A stretch of 64,000 nucleotides of DNA from Sweltsa coloradensis (taxonomy: Eukaryota > Arthropoda > Insecta > Plecoptera > Chloroperlidae). The DNA lies in assembly GCA_024449915.1 (NCBI GenBank), contig JAMZAV010000784.1, positions 62,001 through 126,000 on the forward strand. Reading direction: 5' to 3'. Numbering within the stretch: position 1 is the first letter of the stretch; each line of letters starts with the position of its first letter. The notes beneath the pieces are model-generated. The model was not told the DNA's origin, ran no database searches, and worked only from the letters and a program-made list of their open reading frames with translations. The translations under genes and the position numbers were made by a program. Positions 35,727 to 47,339 of the stretch are shown piece after piece.

Positions 35727-36270
35727 TCATAGGTTCATCTTCTGTATTGGCTTGACCCTCCTGCCAGAACGAGTGGTCTTTTCCGTCTGGCTTCCATCTT
35801 CCGTCTTGGGTGGGGCCAGACTCTTTGTTGGAGACACGGGCTGCTCGGGTGGCTCACCTGTTAACTCCAAGGGTCCATTTGTAGGTACAGTTGTACTGTC
35901 AAGTGACTGGCTAGAAACAGCAACTGGAGGTTGGTTAGAACTAGGAATGGATAAGGAATTGTCCTGAGAATTGCTGTAAGGAGGAATGAATGGATATGGC
36001 ATTTGTTCTGGGCTGTGGATTTTGCCTGTTGGGATTAGGTGGAACCGGTTTCGTCGTATAACTCTTCCTGCAGATTTCAGGAGGTAGGATCGAGGTTCTT
36101 CTGTCTTCTTGATGACTTTCCCATATCTTTTTAGGTCTGTTATCCACACTTCTTCTCCTTGTTGTAGTTCAGGAAGCTCTACTGCTTTATGCCGAGAGTC
36201 ATGATTTTTCTTTTGTCTCTCTTTCAGCTCCCTATCTTTCTCTCGAAACTTCTTTAAGTCCGGCCATTTT
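35727..36270 (-). pseudogene. gypsy integrase C-terminal tail, separated by a frame change
   Basis: Codes for WITDLKRYGKV and RVIRRNRFHLIPT, the usual end of a Ty3/gypsy integrase, then a Pro/Ser/Thr-rich tail. It is one base out of frame with the main polyprotein frame that stops at 36254. A single missing base near 36270 explains it. Confidence 0.8.
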
Positions 36271-39200
36271 GGCTCCAGAATGATGGATGTGTTGGGATGT
36301 TTGTTCTTAATTTCCGACCGAAAAGTAGTTCGGATGGACTGTATCCCGACTCTAGCGGTGATGTGCGATATGCAAGTAAGGCCAAGTTAGGATCCTCTAC
36401 CTTGCTCTTCTGCAGAATCTTTTTCACCGACTTTACACTGGCTTCGGCGAACCCGTTGCTTTTTGCGTATCTTGGGCTGCTTGTTGTCAGTGTAAATCCA
36501 TATTGTTTTCCAAATTCTCGGAATTCTTTACAATCAAATTGACTTCCATTATCTGCACGGAGGATCTTGGGTATACCAAATCGTGCAAATATCCCTTTAA
36601 TCTTATTTATGATGTGCATTGAAGTCATGTTCTGAAGTAAGACCACCTCCGGATATCGTGAGAAATAGTCTTCTACTGTAAGGTAGTTACGTCCTTCAAT
36701 AGTGAGAATATCAGCTCCAACACACATCCACGGTCCTTCAGGTAACACTGTACTGATCAGGGGTTCCACAGGGTTGCTTCTGTGTTCAATACAGGTCTTG
36801 CACTTAGATATCAGTGTCTGAAGGTCTTCATTTATGGTTGGCCACCATACAGACTCCCTTGCTCTGCGACGACATTTTGACACTCCCAAATGTCCCGCAT
36901 GTAGTCTTGTTAGAATCTCTTGGCGCATGCTGACTGGAATTAGTAATCGATTTCCTTTCAAGATTAGGTCATCCGCAATCACTAATTCATCCTTGTATTT
37001 TGCGTACTGCGAAAATTGAGGATTCTTTCTTGCCTGGTTCGGCCAATTATCAGTTATGAAACCTTTCAAGGTTACACAAGTATTGTCTGCTTCTTGCTGC
37101 ACTCTAATCTCGTCGATCTTCGAGTCTGTAGCAGGCAAGCTAGCTATGATGCTGTGAACATAGGCTTCGACTGCTTCTTCTAGAAACTTGTCTTCGTTGT
37201 TCATTATACCACGTATCGGGTCTCTGGAGAGAGCATCGGCAGTGTACATTTCTTTGCCTGGTATATACTTGATGTCGTAATCGAACCTAAGCATTCTCAT
37301 TCTGAGCCTTTGAAGTCTAGGAGTCATTTCTGCTATTGGCTTAGATCCAAATAGCGTGATGAGAGGCTTATGATCCGTGTTTATTTGGAACTTCATCCCG
37401 ATGATGTACTCGTAGAAACGTTCACAAGCATATGTGATGCCGAGTGCTTCTTTTTCTATTTGGGCCCATCTTCCCTCTGTAGGAGTCAAACTTCTTGACG
37501 CGTACATGACTGGCCGCCACGAATCATTCTCTTTTTGCTCAAGAACGGCACCTAATCCATATGATGAGGCATCAGATGTAACACGAGTTTCTCTATTAGG
37601 GTTGTACATTGCCAGTGTTGGTGTATTGGATACCAACTCTTTCAACTGCTGGAACGCATGTTCTTGTTGAGGTCCCCAAATCCAATCGTTCTTCTTGCTC
37701 AATAGATCTCGCAATGGTTTGGTTAATTCGGCTACGTTTGGAAGAAACTTCAACAGAAAGTTGATTGTGCCTAGGAATCGGCGAAGTTCTTCTACGTTTT
37801 CCGGATTCTTCATGGCTTTTATAGCCTCCACTTTGGATGGATCTGATTTAATGCCATCTTTACTGATTATATGTCCTAAGAATTGTACACTAGGAACATT
37901 AAATTGGCATTTACTTTTATTTAGAGTTATGTTTTCCTCCTCTAGTCGCTTCAGAACAGCATCTAGGTTTTCGTCGTGCTCTTTCTGTGTGCGACCATAG
38001 ACCAGAATGTCATCTATGTGGTTGCACACACCTTTAAGACCTTCTAGTACCTGCGTTATCTTCTTTTGATAGTGCTCAGGCCCTGAGCAAATACCAAAAG
38101 GCATTCGATTGAAGAAATATCTTCCTTGCGGTGATATGAAGGTTGTCAGTCTTGCCGACTCTTCCTTTAGAGGAACCTGATAGAATCCCTTACTTGCGTC
38201 AAGTTTCGAAAAGTATTTGGCGTCTTCGATTTGCGCTAGCGTTTCTTCAATAGTTGGCAGTGTATGTCGTTCACGGCGAATGCTTTTATTTAATTCGGTG
38301 TAATCGACACATATGCGCACACCTTTATCGGGTTTGGGAACCACAACTAATGGGGCGCACCAATCAGTAGGTTCTTCGACTGGCGTAATTATACCATCCT
38401 GAACCATTTTCTCTAGTTCTTCTTTGACTTGGCCTCGAAGTGGTAGAGCAATCCGCCTAGGAGCTGCTACGGCATATGGCACGGCATCCTCTCGGAGCGA
38501 GATTGAAAATTCATGTTTCATTTTCCCCACCCCGTTCAGTAACTTAGGGTATTTATCCAGGGGATTTGGTTTTAGACTCTGCTGGTCTCCGCTGCTGGTG
38601 GCGGTTGACAGACTTTGTACTAAGGTAAGTAAGCCTAGAGCTTGAATGGCTGGTCGCCCTAATAGTGGTTCATGCACGCTTTCACAGATAAACATATCCT
38701 GAGTGGAGGACTGATTCTTCCACTTGAGGTCCGAGCGTATTTTTCCGATTACCTGCAATGGTTGACGTCCAGGTCCAAAAAGTTGCTTAGACGTAGGCCT
38801 AAGTTTAGTATCCTTCATTTGTTCGAATAACTTTTTGGGAATAACTGTCACGTCGGCACCCGTATCCAATTTGAATTGTACTCTAGTGCCCTGAACATTC
38901 ATAACGACAAGCCATGGGTTAGAATTCTCTAACTCAACTTTCCCAATGAACGCGTCATCGGAATTATCTTGGCCTACTACCTCCTGCACATGCTTTGATC
39001 GACAGACTTGTGCCCAGTGTCTCTTCTTGCCACATTTGTGACAAGTGGCATCCTTTGCTGGACATACGTCGAAAGAATGCAGTGGGGATTTACCGCACCT
39101 CTCACATCTGTCGGACTGCTGCTGGCCTTGACTAAACTTAGTTTTAGGCCTAGGCCTAGGATCTTTAGACTCTTTACTAGACTTATTCCAAGGTCTACTT

Positions 39201-39631
39201 TGTTTATTCTTACCGGTTTTCACCGCTGCGATTTGTTCATTCGTGGGTGGTCGCACTACCGATTGTTGGCCTCGTACTGACTCCCACTGAGTCGCCCTAT
39301 CGACTACTTTTTCTAGTGTAAGATTTGGATCCATTTGGAGCTCTTCACTAAGTCTAGCATCACGCATGCCAACAACTATGCGGTCTCTTATGAACTCATC
39401 CCTGAGTTCATTGAACCCACAGTGCTGGGACATGCTGTGTAAGTCTGTGACAAACACACTCATAGGCTCACCCTCAGCCTGAACTCGTCTATAGAATTTC
39501 ACCCTTTCATATATTACGTTTTTCTTAGGTTCAAATCTATTATGGAACTGGGCTTTCACAATGTCATATTTTTTTAGATCCTGTGTTGAAAGTTTGAAGC
39601 TAGCCAGAATATCATCTGCATCTTCGCCCAT
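36254..39631 (-). CDS. gypsy Gag-Pol polyprotein (1125-codon frame)
   Basis: In order: Gag end with two zinc knuckles (C176-C179-H185-C190 and C197-C200-H205-C210); protease with LDTGAD (Asp256); reverse transcriptase with FSKLDASKGF (Asp478) and HIDDILV (Asp540-Asp541); RNase H beginning TSDASSYGLG (Asp687); integrase zinc region (H911, H914, C944, C947) and catalytic Asp974, Asp1027 and Glu1063 with 35 residues between the last two. All catalytic residues are present. The 5' end of Gag and the integrase tail lie in other frames, so this copy cannot make a full product without frameshifting. It resembles the K02A2.6-like group of animal gypsy elements. Confidence 0.93.
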   Translation of the reverse strand: MGEDADDILASFKLSTQDLKKYDIVKAQFHNRFEPKKNVIYERVKFYRRVQAEGEPMSVFVTDLHSMSQHCGFNELRDEFIRDRIVVGMRDARLSEELQMDPNLTLEKVVDRATQWESVRGQQSVVRPPTNEQIAAVKTGKNKQSRPWNKSSKESKDPRPRPKTKFSQGQQQSDRCERCGKSPLHSFDVCPAKDATCHKCGKKRHWAQVCRSKHVQEVVGQDNSDDAFIGKVELENSNPWLVVMNVQGTRVQFKLDTGADVTVIPKKLFEQMKDTKLRPTSKQLFGPGRQPLQVIGKIRSDLKWKNQSSTQDMFICESVHEPLLGRPAIQALGLLTLVQSLSTATSSGDQQSLKPNPLDKYPKLLNGVGKMKHEFSISLREDAVPYAVAAPRRIALPLRGQVKEELEKMVQDGIITPVEEPTDWCAPLVVVPKPDKGVRICVDYTELNKSIRRERHTLPTIEETLAQIEDAKYFSKLDASKGFYQVPLKEESARLTTFISPQGRYFFNRMPFGICSGPEHYQKKITQVLEGLKGVCNHIDDILVYGRTQKEHDENLDAVLKRLEEENITLNKSKCQFNVPSVQFLGHIISKDGIKSDPSKVEAIKAMKNPENVEELRRFLGTINFLLKFLPNVAELTKPLRDLLSKKNDWIWGPQQEHAFQQLKELVSNTPTLAMYNPNRETRVTSDASSYGLGAVLEQKENDSWRPVMYASRSLTPTEGRWAQIEKEALGITYACERFYEYIIGMKFQINTDHKPLITLFGSKPIAEMTPRLQRLRMRMLRFDYDIKYIPGKEMYTADALSRDPIRGIMNNEDKFLEEAVEAYVHSIIASLPATDSKIDEIRVQQEADNTCVTLKGFITDNWPNQARKNPQFSQYAKYKDELVIADDLILKGNRLLIPVSMRQEILTRLHAGHLGVSKCRRRARESVWWPTINEDLQTLISKCKTCIEHRSNPVEPLISTVLPEGPWMCVGADILTIEGRNYLTVEDYFSRYPEVVLLQNMTSMHIINKIKGIFARFGIPKILRADNGSQFDCKEFREFGKQYGFTLTTSSPRYAKSNGFAEASVKSVKKILQKSKVEDPNLALLAYRTSPLESGYSPSELLFGRKLRTNIPTHPSFWSQNGRT

Positions 39632-39900
39632 TGTGTAATAATAAACATATCTACCTGTTCTTCCTCTGTTTTGAGATGGAGGCCAGAAGCTTTTCTAAAC
39701 CTCTCCCATCTCTGTGACCATTTTAGCCAAGTGGATGGCTGTGCAAAATCAAAGGAAGCGGGTGGACTGACCTGGTATGTTGTTCTAGGCCTAGTTGATG
39801 ACGCTGCTGCAGTTTCAGTTACTTCTCCTCCTGGCATTATGAATTTGTTTACCTTGAATGTTGATAGTAGTATTTTAGTAGGCCTACTCACACTTTTCAA
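39574..39900 (-). pseudogene. gypsy Gag N-terminal frame
   Basis: 108 codons with FDFAQPSTWLKWSQRWERF, the usual start of this Gag group. It overlaps the main frame but is offset by one base; the join would be near 39630. No slippery heptamer was obvious, so a mutation is more likely than programmed shifting. Confidence 0.75.
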
Positions 39901-39916
39901 GTACTTCTGACTACCA

Positions 39917-40094
39917 TGTAGTGTTTTTACACCTTTATAAACTTCAATGAGGAAGGTTTTGTTACAACAGCTTTATTTACGCCATCATGATCAGAGAGTG
40001 AACTAGGTCAGAGCCTTCTAAAGATACATACATGTTGATACAATGTAAGCCTAAGGTGGCGGTGCACTTTAGGCGGTGATTACAAATCACTACA
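39917..40094 (-). repeat. 5' LTR of the gypsy element
   Basis: 178 bp, TGTAGTG...CACTACA; the primer-binding site begins at 39916 on the minus strand. Confidence 0.92.
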
Positions 40095-40359
40095 CCAACA
40101 ACTAAATTCGATGTTTTGTTCCGTTTGTGAGATATCTAACGTAAGTTTGGAGATAAACACGGTACATTTGTACAGGGTAGCCAAATATTACGTAATTAAT
40201 TATTATTACGAAATTACGTATTTTCGTTATAGTAGTACTAGTAGTGGTTTGGAGTAGGAATACGGACTAGTCTTTTTAATTTCGGACTAGTAAATTTACA
40301 AGAACACTCGCCCGGAGGGCGAGTGCTAAATATTTTAAAATTCGAGCCCTGATTGTGAT

Positions 40360-41067
40360 TAATGTGTATTTGTTAGACTTTTATGTGAGTCACTTGTGGG
40401 TGGATACCTTTACTCCAAGATAATAATTAATATTAGATAAGATTTACAAGAAATTACATCCCCCTCAAAATTCCATGTGCTCGTATTGATGTTTTTAAAT
40501 TTTCCCCCATCAACCAAATTCAAGGCACCTACAACAAATTATTAGCCATTAATACCGATATTGACATCAACTACATGAAACTTTATTCATTTAAAGCAGC
40601 TGTTTATGCCAGTTTACCAGCATGACTCATTTATCACTCGTCACATTATCACCTTTTCACCACTTTTGTATTTTATAACCTCACCTTCATTTTTCTTCGT
40701 TCATCTTGGGCTTTCAGCCGTTTTATACATTTATAGTTTTGTTATTCAATTTTTGAATGTTGTATATTGTTGTATAATTTTAATTTTATAGTACTTGTTC
40801 ATGTATTTAATGTTTTGTTTATTGTATTTGTATGGTTTTGAATCGATGTCTTAATTGTTTAGTTTTAGTAACCTGACACTTGTGAGTTTTATACCTGTTG
40901 TAACCAATTACCAATTGTTACCAATAAATAAATAATGTAGTTAAACAAATATTATTGAAAATGTGGGAAATTGTGTTAGTCCGGCCAGGGTTCTCGGATT
41001 TTCCGAATCCCACAAATAAACTATTATCATCATCAAACAAATTATTATTAACATGGGCTTCTTAAAG
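40360..41067. other. Intergenic, possible LINE 3' tail
   Basis: T-rich, ending in AATAAATAAATAATG near 40925 and again AATAAACTATTATCATCATC near 41018. These look like LINE or SINE tails, but no coding remnant is visible. Confidence 0.3.
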
Positions 41068-41500
41068 GGGTATTCACCCGTTACACTAAAAAATATATTT
41101 CATTCAGGCTAACTAGTAATGAATTTAGCAACTAACAGAAAAATTATTGGGGTCAACATGTCCTCCCAAAAAATGGTCAAACTTGTTATTTTTCGAGCTA
41201 GATCCCATTATGCCATGACATTATGCCCCGTGACCTTGGAGTATTTTGATCCAAAAATATATTGGCCATTATTGACGTACTCTACAGCCTTTTCAAAATT
41301 CTATATATATATATATTTTTAATTTGGGCAAGTGGTTAGGTCAAAATATGCTTATTACCAAGCTGGGGTGTGATTTTGGAATGCATATTTTTGTGCGTTT
41401 GAGAGTATATTTGTGCACAGTTTCAAGACACGATGCTTTAAAGGGGCATTTTAGATTGGTACGATGCTCTTGTATCTATGTGGAACAAAAAAGTGAAATG
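41068..41500 (+). repeat. Interspersed repeat D, copy 3
   Basis: Starts GGGTATTCACCCGTTACACT and follows the order of words of the other copies. Confidence 0.65.
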
Positions 41501-41741
41501 TGTGACTAAGGACCAATATTCAACCTAAATAATTAAGCTGTTATTCGATTCCTTATTACACTACTTTTTTCCTTTTTTTTTTTTTAAATATTTGGTAAAT
41601 AAATCAATGTCACTTTAATAATGAATTTGTGTTTTCAAACTTATTATTGTCTTCTGTTTATATGTTATGTATTTCACACTTTCCGTTAACGATCATTCTT
41701 TATTGTGCCTACATTTATGTTATTTATATCATCATAATTAT

Positions 41742-41890
41742 TAATGCAAATGCAAGGGATTGAGTCTTCTTAAACAGCCCTCGGACATCTTTTCGCAATT
41801 GTCCTAAATCCAGTATTCCTAGTAAGACACTTGAAGAGGGGCATGCATTGCAACCTATGGGCAGGTTTCTCACAAAAGAACATTACATTA
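41742..41890 (+). repeat. tRNA-derived SINE, 3' body only (copy 4)
   Basis: GCAAGGGATTGAGTCTTCTT, then AACAGCCCTCGG, GAAGAGGGGCATGCATTGCA: the body of the SINE family without the tRNA head. Confidence 0.65.
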
Positions 41891-44063
41891 CCTTGGGTTT
41901 AATTTTCAGCACTTTATTCTAAATGGACTGAAAGACTATAGATAAACTCCACAGCTTTTCCCATGTTTGTGTACATTTGTCAGTATTAATGAAACAAATT
42001 GAGTTTGACGACTTTTAGCAATGAACCTCCAATCATTTTACAAGTTATTAGCTAAACAATGATTGCGGTTAAACGTTGTTCATTATTTTGTCTGCTTTTG
42101 ACGTGCAATAAGTTTCGTTGTTCTCATTTGTAAATCAGTTTTATAATTAAATAGGATAAACGTTAAATTAGTAAATAAGTATTTGTAATAACTAATAAGT
42201 AAGTATACAATAACCCTTTATAGGGCAAAATAGGTGGGACCCAAAATTTTGCTTTCTACCTTTGCAATTTGAAATTCATGATTTTTTTTTAAGAATTTGG
42301 GATTTATTTTTTATTTTTTCCCTTGATCTTTTTGGAATAAAATGCTGATTTTGGATTCCAAATTGACATCAAATTTGAAAAAAAATCCAAAATTTTATTT
42401 TATTTTCAAAAATTAGATTTTTTTTGGCAATTTTTTATTTTTTTCCATTTTTTTACACTTTCAAATTGAATCTTCTACAGGCAAACAAAATATCCGGGAC
42501 ATCCCGGAAATGTGTGTATTTTTGTGTTTTGATAAACAATTTGTTTTTTGAACCACTACAAAAATTCTTCTAATCATTAGAATTTAATAAGGAAAAATTC
42601 TATTAATTCAGAACGAAATAAGGTAGCTTTTTACCCGGGTTAAAAGGATGGAAAACTGGTAGATTTAATTGTGTAGATTTTGAAAATTAGTGGTAAGTAT
42701 ACTTACCATAACCTATAAAGGGATAAAAGTCTGAGAACGGATGACCACACGAATCGTACGTGCGCCGAGCGCCGCATGTCTTGACAAGCGCGCCAGGAGA
42801 AGATCGGCTACTCTTCAAAACTTCATATCTCGGAAAGTAATGGAGAGAAAGACTTACATTCAATTGCGTTATTTTTAAAACAACGATATCTAAAACTTTT
42901 ACTGCACATACTAAATATAACAAACTCATTGGCTCGTATATTGTATGTTAATTGAATATTAAAATAACAACATTCAAAAATGTGCTACACTCATGTAACT
43001 TAAATTTTGAATATGGAACACTCATATATTTTAAAATCTATAGAACTGTTTGGGTTTATAGCAATTTTTGTTTGTTTTTATCATAAATTACAAGATGGCG
43101 GCGTGTTTGGCCCCTTTGCCAGCTTATCACCTCATGATATACAATGCTGGTAACGTTGTTATCATATTCCGAAGTCAAAATGAATCGAGAACTCTTTTGC
43201 AAGCATAAGGTCTTTGGCTGATGATGTATGTTTTGGATTTTTATTTCTGGCCAACTCACAGAATAAAGACCATCTATTTTCACTCTGGATCACTTTTTGA
43301 CCTTCAATTTTCAAAGAAAATTGTGATATTTTTTGCCAATTGTTTATAAAGTATTGGCACATTGCTCGATCAGAGCACATTTCAAGAGTTTAAATAACTG
43401 TCCCCTGCACGAGTTTTGGGAAATTACTACTAATTATTTGTTTAGAGTAATATTTAGTGTCCATTACTGACAAGAGTAAGCACTATTTGAGAAATGTGTT
43501 CGATAGGACATACAATAGAGCTTCCAAGTAACCCAGACTAAACCTCTGCATTCTGCATCAAAGCCTGGTTTGCTCGGGCTCATCCAACAGTGTTTATCTT
43601 GGCACACAATGTACTAGGTAAATCCACTCATTTTCACACTACTGCATACCAACTATTTTCATGCTATAGATGTACTTTTCTTCATATCGCTCATACACGA
43701 ATTTAATTACTACCAAAGGCTTTATACCTTGTTATTTAGTTGTGGCATTTTGCGGTGGCTACACCTACCTCGTTCATTTAATTTACATTGTTTGACATTA
43801 AATAAAATATCTGTGCTACATATATTGATTCACTTCAGTGCAGTACAACCTCTCCCCTTCATATTCACTGTTGCCATCCATCTTGAAGAATGAGGAACCA
43901 AGTGATGACCAAGATAACCATGACTGTCCGTCGCAGGAGAGATCGGAGGACGCTCATACATGTAACTATATAAAATAACAATTATGTTTTTGTGTGAACA
44001 AGTAATGTAATTATGGTGGAATTGTACAAGCTCCAGGTTAAAACATGGTGACAAAATTGGAGC
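41891..44063. other. Intergenic, nothing recognised
   Basis: AT-rich, with poly-T and poly-A runs at 42280-42480. ACAAGATGGCGGCG occurs at 43091. The phrase AAGTATAC near ATAACC and CTTTATAGGG occurs at 42201 and 42696 and may mark a small element. No coding signal. Confidence 0.35.
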
Positions 44064-44845
44064 TGATTGGAGAATGGAGTTCCAGCTGATTTCATCATTT
44101 TCGGGTCCAGTATCAAACAATACTCAATAAATCCGTGAGAAATCGATTTAAACACCAAATGACTATTGTGCGGTGTTCATGACAGCTTCCATTATAATTT
44201 AAAAATCAGATCTGCGAAATAGAGTTTTGTTTTTACTCAAAATTTTGGTTTTTCCATTATAAGTAATTCCTCAAAAATCCCATATTTGACTGTCTATTAT
44301 TAAGCATTAAATTGCATTTGAGGAAAAATTCTTTCTACGCACATTAAAATTACTTAATTAACGATCCGATTACAACCAAAGTTTTAATCCAATATGACTG
44401 CTTATTCCTAATATTCACTTTTAACTATTAAAATATTTTATTATGAATACGATTTTCGTGCTGTTTTTACACTCTTTTTGTTACATTATTCATTTTATTC
44501 ACATTATTCACTTTTATTCACTTTGATGTTGTGGATATTAGGAATTAGTAACCATATTGGTTTAAAACTTTGGCTGTAATCCATGGATGGTTATGTCATT
44601 TCAGTGTGCGCGGAAAGAATTTTTCCTCACATGCTCAAATGCTTAATAATGGACAGTCAAATATGGCATTTTTGAGGAAATACCAACAATGGAAAAACAA
44701 AATTTCGCAGGCCTGATTTTTAAATACTAATGGAAGCTTTCATGAACACCGTACAAAAGTCTGTTAGTGAATTCTCACGGATTTTTCGGGCATTGTTTGA
44801 TACTGGGCGCGAAATTAAGGAAATCAGCTGGTACTCCAATAAGCA
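44064..44845. repeat. Fold-back element F
   Basis: The left arm to about 44415 pairs with the right arm from about 44520. Words include CCAGCTGATTTC, CCAGTATCAAACAAT, ATCCGTGAGAA, TTGACTGTC and AAAATTCTTTC. The AT-rich loop is about 100 bp. Divergence between arms is moderate. Confidence 0.8.
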
Positions 44846-45339
44846 ACATATAAACCTTGATGTTGTGACGTAACCGCTGTCTCTTCAGAAATTATGGTAG
44901 CAAATTATAAGGGAAATATTTTTGCTGCGTAAACTTGTCGTCTATCTGCCGCCATTTTGAAGATATACGAAAATGACCACATATGTGCAGACATTTTCGA
45001 AGATGGAGGCCAACGCTCCAGACCTATTTTAGAGGTATTTTTCTCTTTATTAAGGACAATTTCTGGAAGGTATGTGCAAAAATTCATCTTGCCCGGAATT
45101 TTTGCAGAAAAAATCATTTGTTGCTTGGCCTAATAGGCAGGAAGGCTAATGCAGGGCACGCGTGGCCCTCTGTAGCCTGACACAGTGATCACAGAGTTAC
45201 AAGTTCAGATAAGCATACAACAAAAGACATCAAGAGAACATGAAATTTATAGTTAGTCGACGAGAATGGCAAATGGGGTAAGACTACTTACTTGAAACGG
45301 GGGCGAGACCAGAAGGCTCGTAAACGCGAAACAAGATCT
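44846..45339. other. Intergenic, nothing recognised
   Basis: Contains GCCGCCATTTTGAAG at 44949 and GAAGATGGAGGCCAACG at 44999; no gene seen. Confidence 0.35.
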
Positions 45340-45746
45340 ACTAGGAAATCGCCAAAGTCGTTGTTAGACGAGTGAGTGAGCCACGTGTTGAGTAACCGGT
45401 AACATTCTTTTTCTTCCCCCTACCAAAGGCCTCCCTAGCCTATCATTGGTTAGAGTGGCGCATTATATGGCCTTACCGTTGACGCGCCCTTTTACCAACT
45501 AAACTTAAAACCCCTAACATATATACAATCTTATTATCAAACTTAAATGCAAATGTTCCCGGGTACTCAACACATGACTCGCTCACTCGTCTTACAACGA
45601 CTTTGGCGTTTTCCTAGTCTAGTTGGATAAGGCGCCGTTATACCCGAAATGCGGAAGACCTGGGTTCAATCCTCTGGTTGCGAAAGATTTTGTACTTTCT
45701 GGATTGTATTTTAAAAACATGTTTTGAAATGAATATAACGCAGTGC
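45340..45746 (-). mobile_element. Helentron-type element, family C, copy 3 (truncated)
   Basis: Fold-back 45340-45618 bounded by ACTAGGAAA and TTTTCCTAGT. The tRNA-like segment follows (TCTAGTTGGATAAGGCGCC, box B GGGTTCAATCC). It breaks off after AACGCAGTGC, where copy 2 continues. Confidence 0.65.
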
Positions 45747-46186
45747 ATACATAGTCGCTTCGATCCCTCGTTTATTAAAATTACATTATATTATTCAAAG
45801 TTTAATTTTAGAAAATTAATAAAGGTAAGTGAATTGAATTTATATTAATCTCTTTATTTTGAATTCAGACACAAAATAATTTTGTTACTTTAAGTAAAAG
45901 TTACAATCTTTAATTACATTCCAATCGTTTAAATCTGACAAATTATTTGTACATCAGTTAAAGTGCCATTGAAGTAATAAAGTGAATCTAAACAACAACT
46001 AATGGATACCACATAATTTATATACATTATGAATATTACGTCCTCAAAATTTCGTCGTTTATTATGAAAAAAGTATGCAAATAGTAAATTAATAACACAT
46101 ACAAACAATACAAGAAAATAATTAAAATCATGAGGGAATAGTAGTAAAAATGTACTTATTTTCGCAAATACTCTTTATATTCATAT
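45747..46186. other. Intergenic, nothing recognised
   Basis: Very AT-rich; no pattern found. Confidence 0.35.
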
Positions 46187-46876
46187 TCAATAGGGAATTT
46201 GCATAAGTTCCAGATATCGGAAAAAGTATGTGCAATATATAGATATTTGTCTAAAAATGACATAAACGATAATTTTAGGTTTTTAAAGTTAATCGTTTAA
46301 TATCTATTGAGGGTCAAAGTTTGACCTTTTAAATTTCCCGTACATTTATTTTGAAACGGCTGCCTACGTCACCAGCCCTCAGGACGAACACGGCCGCCTA
46401 GATAAACAACGAAATTCCCTCCTTTTACCAAAGTCTTTGGTTCTTACAACAATGAAAAACAATAAACAACAGTTGATGCCCTTTTCCAAGTTTTATAATC
46501 ATCATTGTGTTTTTACTTATTATTAATTAAAATGCGGTTAAAGCTTACGTTGTGATATCACTTAATGTATAAAATAAAATATTATAAACATATTAGAACA
46601 AACTAGATGTCAAAATATGCTTCCACAGCCAAAATAATCTCCGAAAGCGAGTAACTTGATATATCGTTACGTGATTGGTTGATTAGTATCGTGAAGGCTG
46701 GTGACGTATGACCCGTTTTTCCCGCCAAAAATATCTAGGAAACTTTCACCCTTATATTTTTATAAATGAAAATATTATCAAAATCAAGAAAATAAGATAT
46801 TTTTGTGTAAAGGAAGCTGCCTTAACCCATTAGAACCATAAAAATAATGTTATACAAATTCCCTATTGTATATTTA
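46187..46876. repeat. Fold-back MITE with AATAGGGAATTTG ends
   Basis: CAATAGGGAATTTG at the left is inverted at the right as CAAATTCCCTATTG. Inside, TACGTCACCAGCC and GGCTGGTGACGTA also pair. Body non-coding. Confidence 0.6.
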
Positions 46877-46879
46877 TTA

Positions 46880-47339
46880 ATGAGTTTTGTTCATATTTTT
46901 ACAAAATGTATAAAACATGTCAAGAAACGTACATCGTACAATAAAATAAAAACACCATTTAACATTGTTAATACATCTAAAGCGACGGTCGTTCGCCCGC
47001 AGCCAAGCGCACGCGACTGCTAGAAGGCGATGACTAACTCAACCCTGTTTACAGCTACCCGAAGTTGGGGGGTTTTCAGCTATCTGCACACGCCGTCCCG
47101 AAAGATTAACATTCTTGAAACTCGGTATATGACCTGATATGTGGTCCATGACATACCAAAAAAAAATCAACCCGTTCTGTGATAAAAAAAAGTGCGTAAA
47201 TATCGACGATAATCGTCCGGCTGGCTGGTTAGGGGGGGGGGGGTTGTGGATTCTGCCAGAGAGGAATAAGAGCCTGCAGAGAAAACGGTACATCTTAGAA
47301 CTATGAAACTTGAACCACTCTTAGATGTACCTCAGACTC
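46880..47339. other. Intergenic, one G11-12 tract
   Basis: A GC-richer stretch at 46980-47040 and a G tract at 47231-47242. No coding signal. Confidence 0.35.

Larger units (their letters stand above)
35228..40094 (-). mobile_element. Ty3/gypsy LTR retrotransposon, nearly complete, frame-broken
   Basis: Two short LTRs (35228-35414 and 39917-40094) begin TGTAGTG and end CACTACA. The 5-bp target duplication CCAAC is intact (35223-35227, 40095-40099). On the minus strand a primer-binding site starting TGGTAG directly follows the 5' LTR. A purine tract (AAAAGAAAAGGGAGA) precedes the 3' LTR. The order protease, RT, RNase H, integrase identifies Ty3/gypsy. Two frame changes (near 39.63 and 36.26 kb) interrupt the coding region. 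The LTRs differ by small gaps but few substitutions, so insertion looks recent. Confidence 0.93.
34930..40351. mobile_element. hAT-like non-autonomous element 3, split by an LTR retrotransposon
   Basis: Ends AAGGGCTCGAATTT and AAATTCGAGCCCTG form the CAGGGCTCGAA-type inverted repeat common in animal hAT elements. The 8-bp target duplication ATTGTGAT is perfect (34922-34929, 40352-40359). GCTCGCCCGG-type blocks occur inside both ends. Without the nested retrotransposon it is about 550 bp, so it has no transposase. Confidence 0.85.

Noticed and set aside
39574..39631. Programmed frameshift between Gag and Pol in the gypsy element
   Set aside because: The frame change falls inside Gag, not at the Gag-Pol junction, and no slippery site or pseudoknot was evident; a mutation is simpler.
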